From Streptomyces ambofaciens ATCC 23877 (GTDB lineage: Bacteria; Actinomycetota; Actinomycetes; Streptomycetales; Streptomycetaceae), in the NCBI RefSeq assembly GCF_001267885.1, contig NZ_CP012382.1, positions 124,001-188,000 of the forward strand: a stretch of 64,000 nt of DNA, in the 5' to 3' direction. The notes under the pieces were generated by a model, which did not search any database, was not told the DNA's origin, and saw only the letters and a program-made list of their open reading frames with translations. The position numbers and the translations under genes were made by a program. Shown piece after piece: positions 52,498 through 60,846 of this stretch; the first letter of the stretch is position 1; each line of letters starts with the position of its first letter.

Positions 52498-53766
52498 TTA
52501 TCCGGGGTGGGGTGCGCGCAGGACCGTGGCGGCGTTGAAGCCGCCTCGTCCGCGGGCGAGGACCAGGGCCACTTGGAGGTGGGGCAGCCGGCGTGGGGCG
52601 GTGACCAGGTCCAGGGGGCAGTCGCCGGCGACGCGTGTGGTGCCGGTGGTCGGCGGCACGGTTTTCGCGTTCAGGGCCAGCAGGGCGGTGGCCACGTCCA
52701 GGGCCGCCCCGCCGGCGCCGAGCCGTCCGGTCATCGTCTTGGGGACGGTGACCGGCACCCCGTAGGGGCCGAACAGGGCGCACAGTGCGGTGCTCTCGGT
52801 GCGGTCGGCGCTGCGCCGGCCGGCGCCGTCCGCGAAGACGACGTCGACGTGGGCGGGGGTCAGGCCGGCCTGGGCCAGGGCCAGTTCGGCGGCTTCGCGC
52901 AGCCGGGGCCGGCGGGGGCCGTCGAAGGTGGAGGCGCAGCCGGCGACGGTGCCGTAGCCGGTGGCGCCGCGGCGTGCGGCCGAGCGGGCGTCCTCCAGTA
53001 CCAGCAGGGCGCCGCCCTCGCCGACGGTGTGGCCGTCGGCCGTGGCGGCGAAGGGCCGGTAGGCGTGGTGGGGTTCGCCGCTGGGGCTGAGCCGGCCGTC
53101 CGCCAGGTGGGCGGCCCAGCCCCAGGGGCACAGGGTGGAGTCGACGCCGCCGGTGACCATGAGGGGTGCGCCGTCGCGGATGCGGCGCCGGGCGCGTGCG
53201 AGGGCGTCGATGCCGCCGGCCTGTTCGGTGATGATGGCGGAGCCGTGGCCGCGCAGCCGGTGGCGGATGGAGATCTGGGCGGGGGCGGCGGCGTGGAAGG
53301 AGGCGAAGGACTGGTAGGCGCTGACGTGGGTGGCGCCCTTGCTCCACAGGGCGGCCAGGCCGCGTTGTCCGAACTCGGCGCCGCCGGCGAGGCTGGCGGT
53401 CATCACGCCGGCCTGGTTGCCGGCCGTCTCCTGGGGGCCGGCGCCCGCGTCGTCGAGGGCTTCCTGGGCCGCGGCCAGGGCGAGGCGGGTGCTGCGGTCG
53501 GTGGAGGGCAGGAGTCTGCTGGGGATGTGTTCCTCGTCGGCGAAGTCGGTGATCTCGCCGGCGATGCGCACGGGGTAGCCGGAGGCGTCGAAGCGGGTGA
53601 TGGGGCCCAGTCCGCTGCGGCCGCTGAGCAGTGCGTCCCAGTAGGCCGGTGCGCCCAGGCCGTTGGGGGCGGTGATGCCGATGCCGGTGACCAGGGCCTG
53701 GTGTGTGTGCGGGGGGCCGTCCGGTGCCGGGTGGGGGCTGCGGGCGGGCGGGGCGGGGTGGCTCAT
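52498..53766 (-). CDS. alpQ: second chain length factor (KS-beta)
   Basis: The 422-residue protein is a [60 protein letters not shown] and [18 protein letters not shown]. It has the classical Gln in place of the KS Cys (TEQAGGIDAL), unlike the first CLF. About 20 extra Pro/His-rich residues precede the conserved start. The ATG overlaps the second KS stop (ATGA). The kinamycin-type alp cluster of S. ambofaciens also has a second KS/CLF pair, reported as dispensable for the antibiotic; the symbol follows that order. Confidence 0.9.
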   Translation of the reverse strand: MSHPAPPARSPHPAPDGPPHTHQALVTGIGITAPNGLGAPAYWDALLSGRSGLGPITRFDASGYPVRIAGEITDFADEEHIPSRLLPSTDRSTRLALAAAQEALDDAGAGPQETAGNQAGVMTASLAGGAEFGQRGLAALWSKGATHVSAYQSFASFHAAAPAQISIRHRLRGHGSAIITEQAGGIDALARARRRIRDGAPLMVTGGVDSTLCPWGWAAHLADGRLSPSGEPHHAYRPFAATADGHTVGEGGALLVLEDARSAARRGATGYGTVAGCASTFDGPRRPRLREAAELALAQAGLTPAHVDVVFADGAGRRSADRTESTALCALFGPYGVPVTVPKTMTGRLGAGGAALDVATALLALNAKTVPPTTGTTRVAGDCPLDLVTAPRRLPHLQVALVLARGRGGFNAATVLRAPHPG

Positions 53767-55034
53767 GCCGCCTCCTGCAGGCGGGGCCGGGTGAGGACGG
53801 CCGCGGTGTGGAAGCCGCCGAATCCGCTGGCGACGCTCAGGACGGTGCTGGTGCGCTGTTCCCGTGCGAACAGCGGCGTGTAGTCCAGGTCGCAGGTGGG
53901 GTCGGGTTGATGGAGGTTGGCGGTGGGGGGCACGATGCCGTGCCGGATGGCCAGGGCGCCGGCCGTCAGGTCCAGGGCGCCGGCGGCGCCGAGTGCGTGT
54001 CCGATCATCGATTTGATGGAGCTGACGGGCACCTGGTGGGCGTGGTGGCCCAGGCCGGCTTTGAAGGCGTGGGTCTCGTGGCGGTCGTTGTGGCGGGTGC
54101 CGGCGCCGTGGGCGCTGATGTAGTCGATGTCCGCCGGGTTGAGCCGGGCCTGGTCGAGTGCGGCGCGGATGGCGGCGGCCATTTCCTGGGCTCCGGGGCG
54201 CAGGCCGGTCATGTGGTGGGCGCTGCTGTGGGCGGCGAGGCCGGACAGTTCGGCGTAGGGCTGGGCGCCGCGGCGGCGGGCGTGTTCCTGTTCTTCCAGG
54301 ACCAGGACGGCCGCGCCTTCGCCGAGGACGAATCCGTCGCGGGTGCGGTCGAAGGGGCGGCTGGCGGTGGCGGGGTCGTCGTTGCGTGAGCTGGTGAGGC
54401 GCAGGCGGTCGAAGCTGGCCATGGTGATGGGGGCGATGGGTGCTTCGGCGCCGCCGACGACGGCCATGTCGGCGCTGCCCTCGCGGATCAGGTCGGCGCC
54501 GTGTCCGATGGCGTCCAGGCCGGAGGTGCAGCCGCTGGAGACGAGGGCGACCGGTCCCTGTGCGCCGCAGTCGCGGGCCAGGGCGGCCGCCAGTGAGCTG
54601 GGGACGAAGTAGTCGTAGAGGAAGTCGGCGGCCTCGGTGTGGTCGAGGTCCCAGGTGTTTCCGCAGTCGCTGAGGATGGCGTACTGGGTGGCCAGGGCGG
54701 TGGTGCAGCCGATCGCGCTGCCCAGGCTCACGGCGCAGCGCAGCGGGGCGCGTTCCACGCTTTCGCCGATGCCGCTGTCGGCGATGGCCTCGCGGGCGGC
54801 GACCAGGGCGAACTGGGTGATGCGGTCCAGGCGTTCGGTGTCGGCGGAGGCGAAGCCGTGGGCGGCGGGGTCGAAGTCGACCTCGGCGGCGATGCGTGAG
54901 CGGTAGGCGGAGGCGTCGAAGAGGGTGATGGGGCGGGTGGCGGTGCGGCCGATCGTCAGCAGGTCCCAGAAGCTTTTGGTGCCCACTCCGCCGGGGGCCA
55001 CGACGCCGATGCCGGTGATCACGACGCGTTTCAC
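53763..55034 (-). CDS. alpR: second ketosynthase (KS-alpha)
   Basis: The 423-residue protein keeps all catalytic residues: Cys in LVSSGCTSGLDAIG, His in ISAHGAGTRHNDRHE and MIGHALGAAG, and the Lys in SIKSM. Elsewhere it departs from standard KS-alpha, for example ASFDRLRLTSSRND in place of [14 protein letters not shown] sequence and SDCGNTWDLDHTEAADFLYDYF around the dimer loop, so it forms a separate subgroup. The start is a GTG overlapping the thioesterase stop (GTGA). It should be active with its CLF, but has no ACP gene of its own here. Confidence 0.91.
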   Translation of the reverse strand: MKRVVITGIGVVAPGGVGTKSFWDLLTIGRTATRPITLFDASAYRSRIAAEVDFDPAAHGFASADTERLDRITQFALVAAREAIADSGIGESVERAPLRCAVSLGSAIGCTTALATQYAILSDCGNTWDLDHTEAADFLYDYFVPSSLAAALARDCGAQGPVALVSSGCTSGLDAIGHGADLIREGSADMAVVGGAEAPIAPITMASFDRLRLTSSRNDDPATASRPFDRTRDGFVLGEGAAVLVLEEQEHARRRGAQPYAELSGLAAHSSAHHMTGLRPGAQEMAAAIRAALDQARLNPADIDYISAHGAGTRHNDRHETHAFKAGLGHHAHQVPVSSIKSMIGHALGAAGALDLTAGALAIRHGIVPPTANLHQPDPTCDLDYTPLFAREQRTSTVLSVASGFGGFHTAAVLTRPRLQEAA

Positions 55035-55810
55035 CGTCGGCCTCCCGCGGGCTGGGCGTTCACGTGGTCGCGGCAGGCGCGGCCGACGTGTTGGGCCAGG
55101 CCGGCGGAGCTGGCGAAGAAGTGGCCGCCGGACACGGTGTGCAGTTCGATCAGGTCGGTGGTCCACTGCTGCCAGTGCCGCAGCGCGGCGGGGGCGGCGA
55201 GCGGGTCGTCGCTGCCGGCGAAGACCAGGACGGGGACGTCGACGGGGCCGCCGGTGACCGGGTCCAGGGCGGCGTTGCGCAGGGACTTGGCCAGGCGCAG
55301 GTCGTCGCGCAGTACGGGCAGGAAGGTGCGCCGCCACAGTCCGCCGGGGGACGCGGAGGCGCCCGGCGGCAGTGAGCCGATGGTGTCGAGCAGGGGCAGC
55401 AGGTCCTCGTCGGGCAGGTCCGCGCCGTCCACCAGGGCGGTGGTGGTGTGCGGGGGCGGGCAGGCGCCCACCGCCAGGAACAGCGGCGGTGCGCCGGCGT
55501 CGGCCAGGGCCCGGGTGAGGGTGTAGCCGACGAGGGCGCCCATGCTGTGGCCGTACAGGGCGTAGGGGCCGCGGCGGGCGGTGGTGAGCAGGCCCGGCAG
55601 CAGGTCGGCGAGGAGGTCGGCCCGGGTGGTCAGGCGTGGTTCGCGGCGGCGTGCTTCGCGGCCGGGCAGGGGCAGGGCGTGCACGTCGACGCCGTCACCG
55701 ACCGCGCTGGCCCAGTCGCGGTAGCTGGCCACGCCCGCGCCGGCGTGGGCCAGGCAGTTGAGTGTGACCCGGGCGGGTCGCGCCGCGCGGGCCTTGGTAC
55801 GGGAAGCCAT
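55031..55810 (-). CDS. type II thioesterase (TE II, alpha/beta hydrolase)
   Basis: The 259-residue protein has the TE II series: LNCLAHAGAGVASYRDWA, LPLPGREARRREPRL, the nucleophile elbow YGHSMGALVGYTLTRAL, VLVFAGSDDPLAAP and the catalytic His in VSGGHFFASS. Such enzymes remove stalled acyl groups from carrier proteins or release products. GAGGAAGG lies 6 bases before the ATG at 55810. Its stop overlaps the second KS start, so KS2 and CLF2 are translationally coupled to it, which links this enzyme to the second PKS pair. Confidence 0.9.
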   Translation of the reverse strand: MASRTKARAARPARVTLNCLAHAGAGVASYRDWASAVGDGVDVHALPLPGREARRREPRLTTRADLLADLLPGLLTTARRGPYALYGHSMGALVGYTLTRALADAGAPPLFLAVGACPPPHTTTALVDGADLPDEDLLPLLDTIGSLPPGASASPGGLWRRTFLPVLRDDLRLAKSLRNAALDPVTGGPVDVPVLVFAGSDDPLAAPAALRHWQQWTTDLIELHTVSGGHFFASSAGLAQHVGRACRDHVNAQPAGGRR

Positions 55811-56169
55811 CCGTCGCCTTCCTCGTGAGGGGCTGTGTCCGGCGTGCCGCGGGCGCGGCCCCGGCACGGCGGGGTGGGGCGCGGTGCCCGGCGCCGGGGG
55901 GCGGGGCGGGGACAGGTGCGCTGCGAGCCTCGCCCCGGCGGCTCGTGCGGCGCTCGACCGGCCCCCGGCCGCGGCCCTCCCGGCAGCCCCGGCCGCCCCG
56001 GCAGCCGGCAACCCCGGGACCGCACACCCCCGTCCGGCGGCCGGACGCGGCGGCCGGTACGCCGCAAGCAGCCGTCCGGGGGCCGGGCACGGCGGACGGT
56101 GCGCCGCACGGGGCCGTCCGGCGGCCGGGCGGGGAGCGGGGCGGGGCGGGCGGGGGGCGGGGCGGGGGG
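55811..56169. other. 359-base gene-free gap
   Basis: Very GC-rich sequence between the first SARP and the thioesterase genes, both leftward. I see no gene and no clear promoter; low-complexity GGGGCGGGGCGGG runs precede the SARP stop. Confidence 0.4.
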
Positions 56170-56991
56170 TCATGCCGCGTACAGGTCGAACGTCGAGGAG
56201 CGCCGGGCTCCGGCGACGACGTCCAGCTGCGGGTCGACGGCGAGCATCGCCTGGTGCAGCCGCTGCAGCTGCGGGGAGGGTTCGACGCCCAGTTCCTCGA
56301 TGAGGCGCTGGCGCAGTCTGCGGTAGACGTCGAGCGCGGCGGCCTGCCGTCCGGAGCGGTACAGGGCCACCATCGCCTGGGAGTGCAGCCCTTCGTGCTG
56401 CGGGTGGCGGGCGACCAGGTCGGTGAGTTCGGCGATGAGTTCCACGTGCCGGCCCAGGCGCAGCTCGGCGTCGATCCGGCGTTCGCGGGTGACCAGGCGG
56501 CTCTGCTCCATGCGCATCACCTCGATCTCCAGGATCGGTCCGACCCGTACGTCGACCAGGGCGGGCCCGTCCCACAGGTCGAGCGCCGCGCGCAGCACCG
56601 CGGCCGCACGCTCGTCCTCGCCGTCCTCGAACGCCTGCCGGCCCTCCACGACGAGCCGTTCGTACTGGAAGGCGTCGACCGCCTCGGCGGGTATCTGCAG
56701 CAGGTAGCCGCCGTAGCGGGTGGCGAGCACGTCCTTGGCCGAGCCCGGCACGTCGGGGCCCATGGCCGTGCCCAGCAGGCGGCGCAGCTGGAGGATGTAG
56801 GTCTGCAGGGTGGTCATCGAGCTCTGCGGCAGTTCGGTGCCCCAGATCTCCTCCATGAGGGTGGGGACCGGCACGACCCGGCCGGGGCACAGGGCGAGCA
56901 GCGCCAGGATCTGCCGGGGCTTGCCGGCGGTGGGCACGACCGAGATTCCGTTGAATTCAGCGTTCAACGCACCCAGGACTTGTATTTTCAC
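56170..56991 (-). CDS. SARP-family transcriptional activator (alpT position)
   Basis: The 273-residue protein is a small SARP: an OmpR-like winged helix (KIQVLGALNAEFNG, KPRQILALLALCPGRVV, TLQTYILQLRRLLG, GGYLLQIPAE) followed by the BTAD helical repeats (LDLWDGPALVDV, ELRLGRHVELIAELTDLV, MVALYRSGRQAAALDVYRRLR). The start is a GTG with GGAGGG upstream. Directly upstream lies a perfect 26-bp direct repeat. Such proteins activate cluster promoters through 11- or 22-bp repeats. One of three SARPs grouped here, as in the alp cluster (alpT-alpU-alpV). Confidence 0.92.
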   Translation of the reverse strand: MKIQVLGALNAEFNGISVVPTAGKPRQILALLALCPGRVVPVPTLMEEIWGTELPQSSMTTLQTYILQLRRLLGTAMGPDVPGSAKDVLATRYGGYLLQIPAEAVDAFQYERLVVEGRQAFEDGEDERAAAVLRAALDLWDGPALVDVRVGPILEIEVMRMEQSRLVTRERRIDAELRLGRHVELIAELTDLVARHPQHEGLHSQAMVALYRSGRQAAALDVYRRLRQRLIEELGVEPSPQLQRLHQAMLAVDPQLDVVAGARRSSTFDLYAA

Positions 56992-57014
56992 GATTCCCTC
57001 CGCAAGTTGTCAGG

Positions 57015-57066
57015 GCGGTTGGTTCTGAGCCGTTGATAGAGCGGTTGGTTCTGAGCCGTTGATAGA
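57015..57066 (-). repeat. perfect tandem 26-bp direct repeat upstream of SARP gene
   Basis: The unit starting GCGGTTGGTTCTGAGCCG occurs exactly twice (57015-57040 and 57041-57066), and a third copy is started at 57067 (GCGGTT). It lies 24-76 bases upstream of the GTG start at 56991, in the promoter region, and is likely to be an operator. The rest of the 826-base gap 56992-57817 has no gene; it also holds a 14-15-bp GTGTGGCCGGGGGG repeat in about four copies near 57545-57598 and a possible -10 (TAGTGT, 57712) for the rightward SARP. Confidence 0.7.
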
Positions 57067-57817
57067 GCGGTTCGATACTGTCGCGTCACGCCATCCCGTG
57101 TCATTCCCGCCACTCTGCGGCAAGAGGAACCGGACGTTTCTGAGACCGGCGCGCGAGAGGGGCTCGAGCACGTCTCGTTCGTTTCCTGGAGGACCGGGCA
57201 CGACAGCGTTCGGGCGGGGCGCCGGTGTACCGGCCGCGGGGCGGTCCTTTTTCCGCGCCACAGCACGGCTCCGGCCACGGGCCGCGGATCTTTTTTGGCC
57301 TTCGGCGGCGCCGGCGGCGAAGGCCGGAGCGCGGAGGGGACCGGAGCCGGAGCGCGCACCGGACCGGAACACGGGCGGGCTGGAGCGCGGGGCGGGGCTG
57401 GAGCGCGGCGGACCCGGTTCGCCGCGGTTCCTGCGGCTGCGGCGGCCGGGCGTCCGGCCGTCCGGCCGGCTGCACTGTCCCGGCCCGGGGCTGCCCGCAC
57501 CGGCCGGGCGGGGCCTGCCCGGGGCAGGCCGGGGGGTGGCCGGGGGTGTGGCCGGGGGGTGTGGCCGGGGGGTGTGGCCGGGGGGTGTGAGAACGGGGTG
57601 TTCTGGTGTTTGCGCCGGACCGGGGCTGCGAAGGGCTGAAGGGTCCTCGAGGATTTTTCCACAGCGGTTTGCGGGTGGCTGGGGAATCCTGCGCCTGAAA
57701 CGGGGGTCGGCTAGTGTCCGGGCGGAAGGAAGTGCATCTGCTATTCGTGAGGGAATACCGGGGCCGTGATGCGGGTCGGCGGGGTGCGGCCCCGGGTGTT
57801 TCCCGGGCAAGGGCGAG

Positions 57818-58876
57818 ATGGAGTTTCGGATTCTTGGGGCCGTTCAGATTCACGACGAGCGGGCCGGTGTGCGGATCGTTCCCAGGGGTGCCAAGCAGCG
57901 TGCGCTGCTCGGTGCTCTGATCGTGCGGGCCGGCCAGGTGGTGCCCAGCGAGCGCCTGGTGGACGAGTTGTGGGGTGCCCATCCCCCGGCGAACGCCGCC
58001 AACGCCCTGCAGGCCCATGTGGCGCGGCTGCGCCGCCTGCTGCCCCCGCCGCCCGCACCCGCGCCCGCACCGGGTCCTTTGGCCGGTCCCGCGTCCGTTC
58101 CCCTGCCCGGACGCGGGTCTGGGTCGGGGTGCGGGTGTGCGCCCGGGTCCGGGTGCGGGTGCGGGCCGTCGTCGCGTCCGTGGCTGGAGTCCTGCCCGCC
58201 GGGTTATGTGCTGCGGCTGGGGCCCGCGACCACGGACGCGCAGCGTTTCGACCGTCTGGCCGCGCGGGCGGGGGTGCTGGCCGCCTCCGCGCCGGGGTGT
58301 GCGGCGGATGTGCTGCGGCAGGCTCTGGCGCTGTGGCGCGGGCCGGCCCTGCACGGCAGCGGTCAGGGGCCGTTGTGTTCGGGCGGGGCGGCGCTGCTGG
58401 AGGAGCGGCGGCTGCTCGCCCTGGAGTCGCTGTTCGATGCGAGCCTGCGGGCGGACCGCGGTGCGGAGATCACCGGTGAGCTGCAGGAGCTGGTGGCCGT
58501 CCATCCGCTGCGTGAGCGTTTCCAGGAGCAGCTGATGGCGGCGCTGGAGCTCTGCGGGCGCCGCGCGGAGGCGCTGGGCGCCTATGAGCGGGCGCGCCGG
58601 CGGCTGGCCCGGGAGCTGGGGGTGGGGCCGGGTGCGGTGCTGCGCGGGCGCAGGGAGGCGATCCTGCACGGCACCGCACCCGGCCCCGGCACCGGCACCG
58701 GGCCGGGTTCCGGCAGCGGGCCGGGCACCGGGCCGGGGATGGAGGAGGGGGGTGCGGGGGCCGTGGGCGCGGAGCTGGAGTGTCTGCGCGCTCATGTGGA
58801 GCTGCTGCGCCGGGAGCAGCGGGAGCTGTCGGGGCGCATCGCCCGGCTGACGGCACGTCATGGGTGGGGCCCGTGA
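57818..58876 (+). CDS. SARP-family activator with Gly/Ser/Cys insertion in the DNA-binding domain (alpU position)
   Basis: The 352-residue protein has a winged helix (EFRILGAVQIHDE, AKQRALLGALIVRAGQVV, NALQAHVARLRRLL) and BTAD repeats (LALWRGPALHG, GELQELVAVHPLRERFQEQLMAALELCGRRAEAL). Between the recognition helix and the GYVLRL strand is an insertion of about 45 residues of Pro/Ala and then Gly/Ser/Cys repeats (four Cys within 12 residues). A Gly/Thr/Pro repeat links to a C-terminal helix (LRAHVELLRREQRELSGRIARL) that could be a short coiled coil. Only this SARP of the group is on the plus strand. Confidence 0.88.
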   Translation: MEFRILGAVQIHDERAGVRIVPRGAKQRALLGALIVRAGQVVPSERLVDELWGAHPPANAANALQAHVARLRRLLPPPPAPAPAPGPLAGPASVPLPGRGSGSGCGCAPGSGCGCGPSSRPWLESCPPGYVLRLGPATTDAQRFDRLAARAGVLAASAPGCAADVLRQALALWRGPALHGSGQGPLCSGGAALLEERRLLALESLFDASLRADRGAEITGELQELVAVHPLRERFQEQLMAALELCGRRAEALGAYERARRRLARELGVGPGAVLRGRREAILHGTAPGPGTGTGPGSGSGPGTGPGMEEGGAGAVGAELECLRAHVELLRREQRELSGRIARLTARHGWGP

Positions 58877-58892
58877 CGGAGGGTGCGGGGTG

Positions 58893-59732
58893 TCAGCGGG
58901 TGACGAGGCGGGTGCCGGCGCCGCCGGTGGCGCCGGGGGCGGCGCCGGCGGGTGCTTCGGGGCGGGCGACGAGGATGGAGCGCTGGAGGCGGCTGAGCGC
59001 GGCGGAGGGTTCCAGGCCCAGTTCGCTGACGAGGGTGCTGCGCAGCCGCTGGTAGACGTTGAGGGCTTCACCGCGGCGGCCGGAGCGGTGCAGGGCGAGC
59101 ATGAACTGTCCGTGCAGGCTCTCGTGCATCCGGTACTGGCTGACCAGCACCGTCAGTTCGGACAGCAGCTCGCGGTGGCGTCCCAGGCGCAGGTCCGCCT
59201 CGATGCGCTGGTCCAGGGCGCACAGCCGGGCTTCCTCCAGCCGTTTGATCTCGGTGTCGATGAGCAGGCCGGCCTGGATGTCGGTCAGGGCGTGCCCGTT
59301 CCACAGGCCCAGTGCGTCGGCCAGCCGGCGGGCGGCGCCGGTGTAGTCCTCGGCGTCCATGGCGCGGTAGCCGGCGCCCGCGCGCTGGTCGAACTCCCGG
59401 TAGTCGACGTGTCCGCCGCGGGTGTGCAGGCGGTAGCCGCCCGGGACGGTGGCCAGGACGTCCTTGGCGGTGCAGCGCTCGCCCGCGCCGGCGCCGTGGG
59501 CGAGGGCCTGGGCGATCAGTTCGCGCAGCTGCAGGACGTAGGTCTGCAGCGTGGTGCGCGCGCTGCGCGGGGGCCGCTCGCCCCACAGCTCGTCGATGAG
59601 CGCGCTCACCGGGACCACCTGGTCGGCGTTGAGGGCGAGCAGGGCCAAGACCTGACGCGGTTTGGGAGCGGTCGGCACGACCGGTACCCCGTGCTCGCGC
59701 ACCGACAGCGTCCCCAGCACTTCGACGTCCAC
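58893..59732 (-). CDS. alpV: SARP-family activator, AlpV type
   Basis: The 279-residue protein is a standard small SARP: DVEVLGTLSVREHG, KPRQVLALLALNADQVV, RTTLQTYVLQLRELI, the GGYRLHT wing and BTAD repeats (LGLWNGHALTDIQ, DLRLGRHRELLSELTVLV, MLALHRSGRRGEALNVYQRLRS). The start is a GTG at 59732. In the alp cluster the SARP beside the TetR gene alpW is the main activator AlpV, so that symbol is given by position. A gamma-butyrolactone-receptor-type half-site lies about 100 bases upstream. It converges with the SARP at 57818-58876 (16-base gap). Confidence 0.91.
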   Translation of the reverse strand: MDVEVLGTLSVREHGVPVVPTAPKPRQVLALLALNADQVVPVSALIDELWGERPPRSARTTLQTYVLQLRELIAQALAHGAGAGERCTAKDVLATVPGGYRLHTRGGHVDYREFDQRAGAGYRAMDAEDYTGAARRLADALGLWNGHALTDIQAGLLIDTEIKRLEEARLCALDQRIEADLRLGRHRELLSELTVLVSQYRMHESLHGQFMLALHRSGRRGEALNVYQRLRSTLVSELGLEPSAALSRLQRSILVARPEAPAGAAPGATGGAGTRLVTR

Positions 59733-60141
59733 GTTTCCCCCATGAGTCAGGCCGCAGGCCGGGTGATCCGCCTGGTGCGTCCCCCCGGTGACCGGGGACC
59801 GGTGCGCGGCTCCAGCCCTGATAAAAAAACAGCACAGTCGGTTTGTCAATGTGAGTCCGCCGTGCTGCCCCGCGACCGCCCCGATCCGGTCAGAACGTGA
59901 TCGAACACCTGCCCACCTCCCGCCCGTGAGCAGGCAGTCTCGCTGCGTGAACCGACGGTGATGCGCCACCGGGAGGCGAAAGCACGTCCTGTCCAGCGGA
60001 AGGAGACGTTGGCCGAAAAGATGCGGCGGATACGGCGGGCGGGCCCGGGGGTCTGCGGGCAGGGGGAAGCGCCCCTTCCTGCGGATATGACCGGATCGCA
60101 CAGGATCAGGGGGCACGGGGAACAGACCTTGCGGTCTTATT
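59733..60141 (-). promoter_or_regulatory. promoter region of the AlpV-type SARP
   Basis: This 409-base gap contains the promoter of the leftward SARP gene. It includes an AT-rich run (GATAAAAAAACAGCAC from 59819) rare in this window. On the right it borders the TetR stop. No gene is visible in it. Confidence 0.55.
59827..59846. promoter_or_regulatory. candidate ARE-type operator for gamma-butyrolactone receptor-like repressor
   Basis: AAACAGCACAGTCGGTTTGT is a partial palindrome whose right half CGGTTTGT matches the conserved half of autoregulatory elements bound by ArpA/ScbR-type repressors. It lies about 100 bases upstream of the SARP start at 59732. Confidence 0.45.
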
Positions 60142-60834
60142 TCAGCGGGGAAAGGAGCCGTGGGCCTCCAGCGCCCCGAGGGCGGGGCCGGGGGCGAGGG
60201 CGGGCAGGAGCAGTCTCCAGAACTGGGCGACCGTCCGCCTGGACAGCCACGCCTCGTCCCGCGTGCCGAGCACCTCCAGGCCCACGGTGACGGCCACCAC
60301 GGCGGCCACCACACCCTCGCGGGCCACGCTCTCGCGCAGCTCCCCCCGGCGCTCCGCGGCGTCGACCATGGCCGTCACCCACGTGTGCCAGCGCAGCCGC
60401 AGGTCGGTGCGCGCCGGGCGGCCCGCCTCCCCGCTCAGCTCGAAACCCGCCCGCAGGACGACGTCCTGCTGCAGCCGGCGGGCGAGTTCATGGGTGGCGT
60501 CGACCAGGCGCTGCAGGGTGCTGGTGTCCCGGCGCCCGCCGGCACCGGCACCGGAGCCGGGACCACGGCCGGAGCCGGAGCCGTGACCAGAGCCGGGGCC
60601 GGGGCCGGGACCGGGGCCGGTGATGGTCTGCAGGACGCCGGCGGCCGCGTGCTCCACCGCGTCGGCCAGCACCGCCTTGCTGGCGAAGTGGAAGTGCAGT
60701 GCGCCGTTGCTCACGCCCGCCCTGGAACTGATCAGGGTGAGCGAGGCGGCGGTGAAGCCCTCGTGGTGGAAGACCTCGGCCGCGGACCTGATGAGCGCCT
60801 CGCGCGTACGCACTGCACGTTCCTGTCTGACCAT
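60142..60834 (-). CDS. alpW: TetR-family regulator, gamma-butyrolactone-receptor-like (AlpW type)
   Basis: The 230-residue protein starts with a helix-turn-helix of the ArpA/ScbR kind: RTREALIRSAAEVFHHEGF, LTLISSRAGVSNGALHFHFASK. The ligand domain has LRLRWHTWVTAMVDAAERRGEL with Trp residues near the pocket. Residues about 72-98 are a Gly/Pro/Ser repeat inserted after the first ligand-domain helix. It is 12 bases downstream of the carboxylase beta gene and thus probably in its operon. In the alp cluster AlpW is a late repressor of kinamycin genes. Two candidate operators are at 59827 and 62480. Confidence 0.87.
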   Translation of the reverse strand: MVRQERAVRTREALIRSAAEVFHHEGFTAASLTLISSRAGVSNGALHFHFASKAVLADAVEHAAAGVLQTITGPGPGPGPGSGHGSGSGRGPGSGAGAGGRRDTSTLQRLVDATHELARRLQQDVVLRAGFELSGEAGRPARTDLRLRWHTWVTAMVDAAERRGELRESVAREGVVAAVVAVTVGLEVLGTRDEAWLSRRTVAQFWRLLLPALAPGPALGALEAHGSFPR

Positions 60835-60846
60835 CGCTCGCTTCCG

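Noticed and set aside
57101..59071. 656-codon minus-strand open frame across the SARP at 57818-58876
   Set aside because: It is antisense to a SARP with clear winged-helix and BTAD motifs; only a short part at its N-terminal end coincides with the frame of the neighbouring SARP end and carries no independent signal.
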